Assembly (NCBI GenBank): GCA_002709225.1
Contig: PAQH01000127.1
Location: 19,475-83,474, forward strand
Length of the DNA: 64,000 nucleotides
DNA from: Planctomycetaceae bacterium
GTDB taxonomy: Bacteria; Planctomycetota; Planctomycetia; Pirellulales; Pirellulaceae
Reading direction: 5' to 3'
In this document: positions 46,501 to 53,403 of the stretch, one piece after another
Layout: each line of letters starts with the position of its first letter
Position numbering within the stretch: position 1 is the stretch's first letter
Notes under the pieces: model-generated
The model's database searches: none
What the model was told of the DNA's origin: nothing
Seen by the model: the letters and a program-made list of their open reading frames with translations, nothing else
Translations under genes and position numbers: made by a program

Positions 46501-48098
46501 CCGGCCGGATCGGCACTGGCGATGACACGGGCCGCGTCGCCAGGCTTGCCCCAACCCAGCGTATAGGCCTCCTCATACACGCGCACGCGTTTCGCCAGCC
46601 CCAGGGTCAGGGGGTGCCCGCTCGCGTGAATGGTGATACTGTGCTGCAACCGATCCAAGCCGAGATCGGCCACCAGAGGGACGCCAGTCAAACCATAATC
46701 TACGTGGATCGCATTTCCGGTCCAGCCAGCATAAGGGAACATGTAGGGTTCAAAGGACAGAATCGGGCGGGGCACATCTTTGAGGGATTTGCCCGACTCA
46801 AAACGCACACTATTGGCGGCAATCGACTCGGAGATCAGGACGAGGTCGTGCGTCAACGCCGCTCGATGTTGCTCCTCTCCCGTGGCGCGTGCAGGCGCAA
46901 ACAAAGTTACGCGATGGCCGCGCCCGCGGAGATGTTCTGCCAGTTGCGTATCACCAGGACGTAGTGTTGTTGCGTCCCCCACCATCAACAGAATTCGCCC
47001 GGGGTGGGGCGCTGGCTCATGGTTTTGGCGTGCGGCATATTCCGCGATGGTCAGGTCCCCGTCGTCAGCCGGTCTGATAAGGTAACCGTAGGCCGCCTCG
47101 AGATAGCGTGCTGTTTCGGGTACATAGGTATCCAAAAGTGATTGGTAAATTCGATCTCGGTAGCGGTCACGTTCTGCCTGCAGATCAGCGATCGCCTTTT
47201 TTCGCCGATTTTCGAGAAGATTGTATTGCTCAATGGCCTGTGCATCGACGAGCGGGATCTGTACCCAGGGAGCCGAGGTGCCCGGGGGCGCAATCTCGGA
47301 ACTGAAAAAGATTCCCGCCAACGCGTAATAATCGGCCTGACTAATCGGGTCAAATTTATGATCGTGGCAGCGCGCGCAGGCAACGGTCAGTCCGAGGAAG
47401 GCTCGCGTTGTCACGTTAATCATGTCGTCGACCATATCGGAATGCATCTTTTCACCATCGGAGTCGCCGGCGCCCCAGACACCGAATGCCAACATGCCTG
47501 TGGCAATGATGCCATCTCGGTGAATGCGGCCGCCCAGCGGCGCGGGCAACAGATCCCCGGCCACTTGGTTCATCATGAAACGGTTGTAGGGCAGGTCCTG
47601 GTTCAGGCTGCGGACTACCCAATCGCGATAGCGATACGTTTCGGTGATATCGTGCCGCGCGCCGATCGCTCGCAAGTCATTACTATCCGCGTAGCGGACG
47701 ACGTCCAGCCAATGTCGCCCCCAGCGTTCTCCGTACCGCGGAGAGGATAGATATCGATCCACCAGTCGGGCATACGCCTGTGGCCGTTTGTCGGTGATAA
47801 AGGCCCGGACTTCAGCCGGGCTCGGGGGCAACCCTTTCAGGTCATAGGAAAGTCGCCGAATTAACGCTTGCCGAGAAGCGGTCGAATTGGGCGTCTGTTC
47901 CGCTTTCTCCAGCCTTGCCAAAATATAGCGGTCGACAGCGGTTTGCATCCAAGAGGAATTCCGGACGCGAGGAAGGTCGCTTTGTGTCAGCGGTTGAAAC
48001 GCCCAATGCTGTGGCGGAGAGGGCGACGCGGCGCTACAGAACGTCGCGAACCACAACGCCAAGCCCACTGCGGCGTATTTACCTGAGGACCGTCTCAA
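43503..48098 (-). CDS. Large DUF1549/DUF1553 exported protein of pair 3 with a ThuA/GATase-like insert
   Basis: About 1,530 residues, far longer than the usual 700-1,100. The TTG at 48098 is preferred over the TTG at 48164 because AGGCGAG precedes it and the signal peptide LRRSSGKYAAVGLALWFATFCSAA follows. DUF1549 occupies about 55-270 with CARCHDHKFDP (first Cys near 241). There is no PSCyt1 domain. Residues about 370-600 hold a Rossmann-like ThuA/glutamine-amidotransferase-like module (RILLMVGDATTLRPGD, HDLVLISESIAANSV, LYEPNSKLFDGS). Beta-sandwich-like modules follow at about 660-1,080, and DUF1553 at about 1,265-1,530 (NPLPARVMVNRLWLHHFGAG). A G9 run lies at 44888-44896. The DUF1501 partner is next on the strand. 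Confidence 0.86.
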   Translation of the reverse strand: MRRSSGKYAAVGLALWFATFCSAASPSPPQHWAFQPLTQSDLPRVRNSSWMQTAVDRYILARLEKAEQTPNSTASRQALIRRLSYDLKGLPPSPAEVRAFITDKRPQAYARLVDRYLSSPRYGERWGRHWLDVVRYADSNDLRAIGARHDITETYRYRDWVVRSLNQDLPYNRFMMNQVAGDLLPAPLGGRIHRDGIIATGMLAFGVWGAGDSDGEKMHSDMVDDMINVTTRAFLGLTVACARCHDHKFDPISQADYYALAGIFFSSEIAPPGTSAPWVQIPLVDAQAIEQYNLLENRRKKAIADLQAERDRYRDRIYQSLLDTYVPETARYLEAAYGYLIRPADDGDLTIAEYAARQNHEPAPHPGRILLMVGDATTLRPGDTQLAEHLRGRGHRVTLFAPARATGEEQHRAALTHDLVLISESIAANSVRFESGKSLKDVPRPILSFEPYMFPYAGWTGNAIHVDYGLTGVPLVADLGLDRLQHSITIHASGHPLTLGLAKRVRVYEEAYTLGWGKPGDAARVIASADPAGRFPTLFLYEPNSKLFDGSTTPAARIGLFLGQQGLGNPLASESLDWGNLTRAGVALIDAAVEYAIRPDSISQPDPESLVSDSATQRPLRGDALAQWLTTILSPARPAVLQGIDLMESTAWSQEGIGRWHTGPTTPYVLLNSRGKSFEVPSLVANTYYGRVLYAEGEVDAGSQRYQANKLHLTTDDGAPTDGIISLLFRAPHDGLYDFTIELTNRVAAESKRNPFFHIVIQDKVREQGELRGHQTRRTLQYRHVRLVAGDAVEICASGGGETFPLAVMQTDVSVSCGEEHWNAADEFHSPSPGAPIRSPANPLPGNVWEYGFRIMQGEQSALWATMNPGLFQPLTLASESGVAISGDPESGPDLNIWSTPAFGRLAAGRVALHPGARVDVGVEWVAPRDMRIEIEGAVADLQAIGDGVYWEFQYQPGATPFVLSSGVVTRGVRESLTSVAGAASPLPFPVAKGDLLRLRLSAQNDAIADLAEVSWRIQELRGNGQEWDLSSALLAQLRAPDKNLGAWRLVYQSVDGDGPLPQAGTEPPPIEEAPARPPRGVDARERFMRWLASQGVPAALAGADIPTALRDLDEQLTKLLEQIEKQPSQRTESVLASPLMRLYIDVVAQTGPFRFVKRNDKLLLPPAALAEIQRLRAAENTLVNEPTPKYPVAMGIREGGPKGTSYHGFHDARIHKRGHYAHLGAVVPRGVPRFLSLRQTAPILKTESGRRQLAEWIAHPENPLPARVMVNRLWLHHFGAGLVRTPGNFGYLGEPPTHPHLLDYLAQQLIDHNWSLKQIHRELLLSATYQQSTTKTPEQTERDPTNRLWGRMPVRRLQAEAIRDTLLSVSQTLDLRMGGPVTRKREPDADALSYRRALYLMTNRSDKSGFRFLFDAADPNNVVDQRTVSTVASQSLYLMNHPFVLQLLPPMANSASRGLDRASSDAELARRIGELYLALYSRKPTLQEQRLGISLIRRVLTANHGPQAWNRAWQQYCQVLLCTNELIYLN

Positions 48099-48265
48099 TG
48101 CATCTCGCCTACGAAAGAGAAACCGAGAAGACGCCGCCAACGCACGCCGGGAGCGGCACCCCAAGAGGGTCTACTGCGGGGCCCATTTTACCTGCGGACC
48201 CCGGGTATGTCGATTGAAGCTCACGCCCTACGCAGGGCCCCCACCGGGTCGCCAGCAGCTGACCG

Positions 48266-49015
48266 TCAATTGCTACGGTTTGCATTGTCAATGAGATAAA
48301 TGGCACGTTCGGCGAACCTGGCGCCCAGCACCTGGTAACCTGTCGAAGAGTAATGCAGATCGTTTTTGATCGTTTTGCCCTTGCGATTGAGACCGTCATT
48401 GAGATCATCGGTCAACACCAGCGCAGCTCGAGGATGTTGCTTCACGACCGCCTGCTGCGCTTCACGGACAAGCGTCCAGTGTGGATAATGCGTATCGGTG
48501 AGATCAAAGTCGCTGAGGCGACCGATCACCACGTTCATATCCGTACGGCCCAGGTCTTTTTCGAGTTGTCCGATCAACCCGAGCAGACTGGCGGCATACA
48601 CGGTGCCATGTCTTTCCCGCGCGTCCCGTTCGCCTTGCATCCAAATAAACGTCACCGATTGGAAAACCTTGCCTTGGCTAGCCCGCCGCACCTTCTTCAT
48701 TAGACGGTCGTAAAGATCACCGGTCGCTTGCGGTGGCGTACCCTGGGCGGGTTTCCACGCTTTGTACCATCTCCGAATTGGTTGCCCGCCTTGGGCATCT
48801 TTTACGACCGTGACGTCTTTGTGTCCAAACGCCTTGGCGACGGCCGGCGTGAACGACTCGGCGGGCCGCAATCCGGCCATATTGGATTGTCCGGAGAGGA
48901 TGAAGAGATGTGCGCCGTTTTTCTCCGCCGCGGCGAGACTAGCGCATGACAGGCAGAAGACAATCAGCGTCGGGCGTCGAAAACGGCCGCGCGACGCGAG
49001 GTGGATCGGTGACAT
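48266..49015 (-). CDS. Exported SGNH/SASA-type carbohydrate esterase
   Basis: The signature FILSGQSNMAG carries the nucleophile Ser of the SASA (sialate O-acetylesterase, DUF303, CE6-like) family. A second block WMQGERDARE and the final DLHYSSTGYQVLG, with the DxxH pair, complete the SGNH-type catalytic set. A signal peptide (RRPTLIVFCLSCASLAAAEK) sends it to the envelope. At 249 aa it is a single-domain enzyme. It should remove acetyl esters from glycans such as hemicellulose or sialic acid. It lies between pair 3 and the cupin/SMP-30 gene; the three are on the minus strand but gaps of 27-170 bp leave operon structure open. Confidence 0.82.
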   Translation of the reverse strand: MSPIHLASRGRFRRPTLIVFCLSCASLAAAEKNGAHLFILSGQSNMAGLRPAESFTPAVAKAFGHKDVTVVKDAQGGQPIRRWYKAWKPAQGTPPQATGDLYDRLMKKVRRASQGKVFQSVTFIWMQGERDARERHGTVYAASLLGLIGQLEKDLGRTDMNVVIGRLSDFDLTDTHYPHWTLVREAQQAVVKQHPRAALVLTDDLNDGLNRKGKTIKNDLHYSSTGYQVLGARFAERAIYLIDNANRSN

Positions 49016-49042
49016 GGGAATGGTGTTCTCCGACGCTGCGAG

Positions 49043-50953
49043 TTAATTGAGCCCGTGTGGCAAACGAAAGCCTTTCACGCGAGTCTGAATACTCCACACT
49101 GACGACTCTCCAACGATGTAGAGCGTGCTGCGAAAGAATGTACAGCTTACGGGGTACTGAGGACACCAGATGGTACCTACGTACACGCCCGTGCGATCGA
49201 AAATTTGAACGCCACTAAGGGTGCACACATAGATTCTCCCGTCTTCGTCAATCGCCATCCCATCGGCGCGCGAATCGTAGCGGCCGCTAGGCTCCACTGC
49301 ATCCAGGACATCGCCAGTCAGATGGAGCATTGCGAATCTACGCCGATTGGACAGCGATCCATCGGCACCAACGTCATACGCCCAGATATAGTTCTCCCCC
49401 GGACTTCGCCAAGTGTTGTTGACATAGAACGTCTTGCCATCGGGCGAAATCTCAACACCATTGGGCATGGCAAACTCGCCTGCCGGAATCACAACTTTCG
49501 CGGATCCGTCCGCGGCCACATAGTAGACCTGCGTGCCAGGCTGACTCTTCTCTTGTTCTGGGGTGAACTGGGGGTCGCTAACATATATGCCACCGGTGGC
49601 GTCCATCACCATGTCATTCGGGCCATCGATCGGCCGCTCAGCGACTCGGTCCAAGATGGTACGCAGAACCTGTCCTGACATTCGATCGATTTCCACTACC
49701 CGATGGCCAAACATATCGCAGACCAGGAGGTTTCCAGACGGACTCGCGATAGTGCCGTTGGTCTGCATGCCTCGAGTAATGACCGACCAGGTGCCGTCCG
49801 GTTCCATCCGAATCAAACGGCTCTTTTGCGGTGAACCGGTCCAATCCCCGTTGCGGTGGTCGCGGAAATGCATATCCGAGAAATAGAGAGCGCCCTTCAG
49901 CCAAGTGGGTCCTTCCGCAAAAGTGAAGCCTTCGGCCCGTTTAACCGGCACCGTGCCGGGTGCGATGACTTGTTCATAAAGCGCAGATTGGGCCTTGGCA
50001 CGCTCGAGGTAGTCTGGGCGTACGGGCCAGAACACATCCAACGCGTCCGCGCCATATTCGCTCAGTTCGGCAGAATGGGCCATGCCGCCCGGTTGCAATA
50101 CGACGTCGCGACGTTTTCCACTCATGGCGTACCGAAGATCCATGATGCCCTCAACCAGAGCTCCGCGGAGCGCAATCATGAGTTGGTCTTCCGGATGAAT
50201 ATGGAGGGGAAACGCACTGAGCGGATCCATTCGGACGAAACTGAGCATCATATTTCGGCCCCAGATCAAACGGGCATGCGCACTACTACGGCGCCAGCTT
50301 TTGCTACGATCGGGAGGCGTGATGGCGGTCCACTGCACACGTTTGAGATGGTGTACGACGCCTGGTTTCACGGACGCGTCTGTGACGCCTTGATCCGGGA
50401 AACTGACGTCGGCGTCGCTGGCGAGCGTCACTCCCGCCAACGCCAGGTGATCGCGGCGCACCGGTGAAAATATTTCCAGCAGCGTTGAGCCTTGTGGTCC
50501 CGCCTTCAGCACGCGCCGCATTCCGGCCGTCAAGTAGATAAATTCATCGGCATGCAATGTGAGCACGCCGTCTTTACCCGTAAACGTAACCGAGCCCCGT
50601 TCTACGACGGTGATCACTTCTCCAAGGACATTATGATCGTGGTAATCCGCATTGGGAGCCAGTTCAATTTGTTCCAGGAGTGCGCCCTTTCCCCAGGCGA
50701 GTCGCGCCGTAACCCCCTCTGCAAACGAAATCGCAGGGAGATCGCTGGAGACATACACCTGGCCCGGCTGTTGTTCAAGGCGGACCTTCGTCTCTGGGAT
50801 CCGTCTTTTACGCGTAGTGAGATTGAACTGTCTAACGACAGCGGCATTCCGCAGTTTCCAGACCTCGGTCTTCTCCTCCGCGACAATCTGTTGCGGCTGT
50901 GTGATGCCGAAGGTGACTAAGGCCACCAGCAATCGCGTGTTGTGAAGATTCAT
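49043..50953 (-). CDS. Exported cupin-cupin/SMP-30 (gluconolactonase-like) fusion protein
   Basis: A signal peptide (LLVALVTFGITQPQQIVAEE) precedes two cupin-like regions at about 85-170 and 240-300, shown by the barrel patterns NADYHDHNVLGEVITVVERG with EFIYLTAGMRRVL, and FPLHIHPEDQLMIALRGAL with VLQPGGMAHSAEL. Residues about 345-636 form a SMP-30/gluconolactonase propeller: EGPTWLKGALYFSDMHF, TNGTIASPSGNLLVCD, PNDMVMDATGGIYVSDP, MPNGVEISPDGKTFYVNN and RADGMAIDEDGRIYVC. The Glu, Asn and Asp residues of these repeats are the expected divalent-metal ligands. Lactonase activity on an exported sugar lactone is plausible. The fusion with two cupins is unusual. Confidence 0.82.
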   Translation of the reverse strand: MNLHNTRLLVALVTFGITQPQQIVAEEKTEVWKLRNAAVVRQFNLTTRKRRIPETKVRLEQQPGQVYVSSDLPAISFAEGVTARLAWGKGALLEQIELAPNADYHDHNVLGEVITVVERGSVTFTGKDGVLTLHADEFIYLTAGMRRVLKAGPQGSTLLEIFSPVRRDHLALAGVTLASDADVSFPDQGVTDASVKPGVVHHLKRVQWTAITPPDRSKSWRRSSAHARLIWGRNMMLSFVRMDPLSAFPLHIHPEDQLMIALRGALVEGIMDLRYAMSGKRRDVVLQPGGMAHSAELSEYGADALDVFWPVRPDYLERAKAQSALYEQVIAPGTVPVKRAEGFTFAEGPTWLKGALYFSDMHFRDHRNGDWTGSPQKSRLIRMEPDGTWSVITRGMQTNGTIASPSGNLLVCDMFGHRVVEIDRMSGQVLRTILDRVAERPIDGPNDMVMDATGGIYVSDPQFTPEQEKSQPGTQVYYVAADGSAKVVIPAGEFAMPNGVEISPDGKTFYVNNTWRSPGENYIWAYDVGADGSLSNRRRFAMLHLTGDVLDAVEPSGRYDSRADGMAIDEDGRIYVCTLSGVQIFDRTGVYVGTIWCPQYPVSCTFFRSTLYIVGESSVWSIQTRVKGFRLPHGLN

Positions 50954-51124
50954 GGATGCGCTCCGCGGTACGCGGTGGATGGGAAAGGAAAACCTGGCCG
51001 GCGAGCTACCGCGAGTGCCGCACGGTGGCGAGCCGCGGGTAAGCCGCTGCCCCGTTGTACCTCATGGATCGTAGGCAAGCCAGTTTTCACGCCGTGTGCA
51101 ATCTGCACGCTGAGTGGAACCGAG

Positions 51125-51895
51125 CTAGTATCGCATGCAAAAGTCATTGGCTCCTGAGCGGTCGCAGCCCCGCATTAAGAACAATGTCCGCAGTGCCATG
51201 TCCAACCGGCCGGGCCTTCGCTGCGGATCGTTATGTTCGTGCTGGTAGACGGAACTGGTGGGCATGTAACGTAATGTCATGCCACGTCGCGCATGGTTGG
51301 AACGGTTCGCTTCAGAGCCATGGAACAGATAGACGTCGTGCAGCGAGATTTGCCCAGCTTTCAATTCAATGTCCACTGCTTGTGAGGCGTCAAACTGGTC
51401 TGCGGTGAGCTCCCGATTAAGCGCCAGGCCAGGCGCGTCGTTGACGGCGTGGTGAGCCACGCGTCGCTCCTTGTGCGACCCGGGAATGACTTGTAAACAG
51501 CCGTTGTGCGTTGTCGAATCGTCAATCGCAATCCAGACGGTACAGGTGGCTAGTGGGGTTATGGGCCAGTATTCTCCGTCCTGGTGCCAGGGAGTTGCCG
51601 AACCGACTTTGGGCGGTTTGGCGAAGAAGCTGCAATTCCAAAGCGCGATATCGGGTCCCAGCACCTGGCAGACAAGGTCCAGAATCGCGGGCTCACGGGC
51701 CACATTGAGAAACCAGAGGTCATACGCCAGCAGCGCGGCGCAGTAGTCGTTGAATTCCGGGTGCCGATTAACCAATCGACCGTGGGCCTGCCCGATGTCG
51801 GCGAGCAGCGCTGCGGAAACCCGGTAGTCCGGTATCACAAAGCCCTGTTCCTGGTATTGGTTTAGTTGGTCGTTAGTGAGCTGGATCGAAGTCAT
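51125..51895 (-). CDS. Phytanoyl-CoA dioxygenase (PhyH) family Fe(II)/2-oxoglutarate oxygenase
   Basis: The iron-binding facial triad is His104 and Asp106 in PWHQDGEYW and His191 in YLFHGSEANRS, with Arg203 in ARRGMTLRYM as the 2-oxoglutarate-binding residue. The fold-typical VWIAIDDSTTHNGCLQVIPGSHK lies between. At 256 aa it is a normal size for the family and has no signal peptide, so it is cytoplasmic. These enzymes hydroxylate small molecules; the substrate is unknown. It is about 170 bp upstream of the cupin/SMP-30 gene on the same strand; regulation together is possible but not shown. Confidence 0.85.
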   Translation of the reverse strand: MTSIQLTNDQLNQYQEQGFVIPDYRVSAALLADIGQAHGRLVNRHPEFNDYCAALLAYDLWFLNVAREPAILDLVCQVLGPDIALWNCSFFAKPPKVGSATPWHQDGEYWPITPLATCTVWIAIDDSTTHNGCLQVIPGSHKERRVAHHAVNDAPGLALNRELTADQFDASQAVDIELKAGQISLHDVYLFHGSEANRSNHARRGMTLRYMPTSSVYQHEHNDPQRRPGRLDMALRTLFLMRGCDRSGANDFCMRY

Positions 51896-52281
51896 GGCGG
51901 GTTTCGCTGTCGACAGACTGTTGGCTAGTCACGAGTGGAAACACTTTCGTCTGATAATGATAGGCGAGACGACGATTGTTCTACATCCCGAACCGCCCGC
52001 CGAGCTGCCCCGCTCAATGATTCTTGATGTTACGCGGAGTGTCGGCGGGACAGCTTACCGCGGCATTTCTCTGTTCCTAGATCTCCGAGAGGGCGCTGGG
52101 ATCTCCGAGAGGGTACTGGGATCTCCGAGAGGGTACTGGGATCTCCGAGAGGGCACTGGGATCTCCGCGAGGGCACTGGGATCTCCGAGCAGGGGCTGGA
52201 TCCAACTCCTTCACGGAGTAGGATGCACGTCGGGAAAGGGTGGCCAATGGCCGCCCCGGTAAGCATCTAGACCCAGGGACG
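51896..52281. other. 386-bp intergenic region containing the 20-bp tandem array
   Basis: The space between the divergent PhyH gene and the NHL-type gene includes the 20-bp repeat array (52081-52200). The ORF-track frames through it (51876-52262, 52030-52266, 52077-52388) just translate the repeat and are not believable genes. No promoter stands out. Confidence 0.5.
52081..52200. repeat. Six tandem copies of a 20-bp unit
   Basis: The unit ATCTCCGAGAGGGCACTGGG repeats six times with exact 20-bp period. Copies 1-5 differ from one another only at one to two positions (GGCGCT, GGTACT, GGCACT, CGCGAG); copy 6 is diverged. The array lies about 80 bp before the start of the NHL protein gene and has no unique spacers, so it is not CRISPR. 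Twenty base pairs is about two helical turns, so each unit would present the same face of DNA. Confidence 0.92.
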
Positions 52282-53385
52282 ATGACGATGGACGTGTTGG
52301 CTCGAAACCGCCGAAACTTTCTTACCTCCAGTACTGGGGCCCTGGTTGCGGCGGGTGTGGCGCCGGCCATCCATGGGGCTAGCGACAAGTCGGGTTCCCG
52401 TGTGAAAGTCCTGGGGCCGGAAGGACATCGATACGAATTACACCACGATCACTTCCAGCCCCCGGCCTCCATACCCTGGCAAGATACCCACGGGGTGGCG
52501 ATCGACGCGGAAGGCCTGGTGTACGTAAAGCATCGCACAAAAACCGAAAGACCTGTGGACGCGGTCGTGGTGTTCGACTCTCAAGGAAGAGTGGTGCGGT
52601 CGTTTGGGAAGGAGTACCACGGTGGGGGCCACGGAATCGATGTACGTGAGGAAGGGGGCCAGGAATTCCTCTATCTGTGCGACAACAAGGGGTACATCGC
52701 CAAAACGAACCTCAAAGGTGAAACGGTGTGGAAACAGACCGCTCCTCGCCTCGAGGTGTACGCGGGAGCCAGACCTTATCGGTCCACCCGGCCCGGTGAA
52801 TACGGCAAGGGTCATAAGTTCAGCCCCACCAATGTCGCTTTTGCGCCGGACGGAGGTTTCTATGTTGGTGACGGGTACGGGTCGCACTATATCATTCAGT
52901 ACGATGCCCAAGGCGTCGCGAAAAGTTATTTCGGTGGTCCCGGCAGCGCTCCCGGCAAATTTCAGACTCCTCATGGATTGTGGTGGGATGATCGCCCTGG
53001 GCGTACCCCGGCACTGGTTGTTTGCGATCGCGCCAACGCCCGCTTGCAATACCTTTCGCCCACGGGGGACTCTCTCGACGTCTTGGATGACGTGCTGTTT
53101 CCCGCGGATATCGATACCCGCGGTAAGGTGATGGTGGTCCCGGATCTTCATGCGCGGATCACGTTATTGGATCACACCAATCGTGTGCTTGCCCATCTCG
53201 GCGACGACGCTCAATGGCGCAAACAGGTACTGGCAGACGACTTGGCATTGCGTCGGCAACCTCAACGCTGGGAAAATGGGCGTTTCATTCATCCGCATGA
53301 TGCTTGTTTTGACCACCAGGGAAATCTATACGTTGCGGAATGGGTGGCGACCGGACGGATCAATTTTCTCCGACACGTCGGTTAA
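52282..53385 (+). CDS. Tat-exported NHL/six-bladed beta-propeller protein
   Basis: The N-terminus NRRNFLTSSTGALVAAG is a good Tat signal. Residues about 60-360 are NHL-like propeller repeats (HGVAIDAEGLVYVKHR, NVAFAPDGGFYVGDGYG, TPHGLWWDDRPGRTPALVVCDRAN, HPHDACFDHQGNLYVAEW). No catalytic residues are obvious. The ATG at 52282 is preferred to the GTG at 52240 in the ORF track because AGGGA lies just ahead and the Tat motif follows. It may be an extracellular lyase or a scaffold; a peptidyl-alpha-hydroxyglycine alpha-amidating lyase-like propeller is one possibility. It is followed closely by the SF1 helicase, which is probably a separate unit. Confidence 0.82.
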   Translation: MTMDVLARNRRNFLTSSTGALVAAGVAPAIHGASDKSGSRVKVLGPEGHRYELHHDHFQPPASIPWQDTHGVAIDAEGLVYVKHRTKTERPVDAVVVFDSQGRVVRSFGKEYHGGGHGIDVREEGGQEFLYLCDNKGYIAKTNLKGETVWKQTAPRLEVYAGARPYRSTRPGEYGKGHKFSPTNVAFAPDGGFYVGDGYGSHYIIQYDAQGVAKSYFGGPGSAPGKFQTPHGLWWDDRPGRTPALVVCDRANARLQYLSPTGDSLDVLDDVLFPADIDTRGKVMVVPDLHARITLLDHTNRVLAHLGDDAQWRKQVLADDLALRRQPQRWENGRFIHPHDACFDHQGNLYVAEWVATGRINFLRHVG

Positions 53386-53403
53386 ATGTCCGCGGCGTGA
53401 CCA

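Noticed and set aside
52081-52200. CRISPR array
   Set aside because: The 20-bp units are directly joined with no unique spacers, and no cas genes are present.
51876-52262. 128-aa plus-strand ORF spanning the 20-bp repeat array
   Set aside because: It overlaps the PhyH start on the other strand and most of it is translated repeat; no ribosome-binding site.
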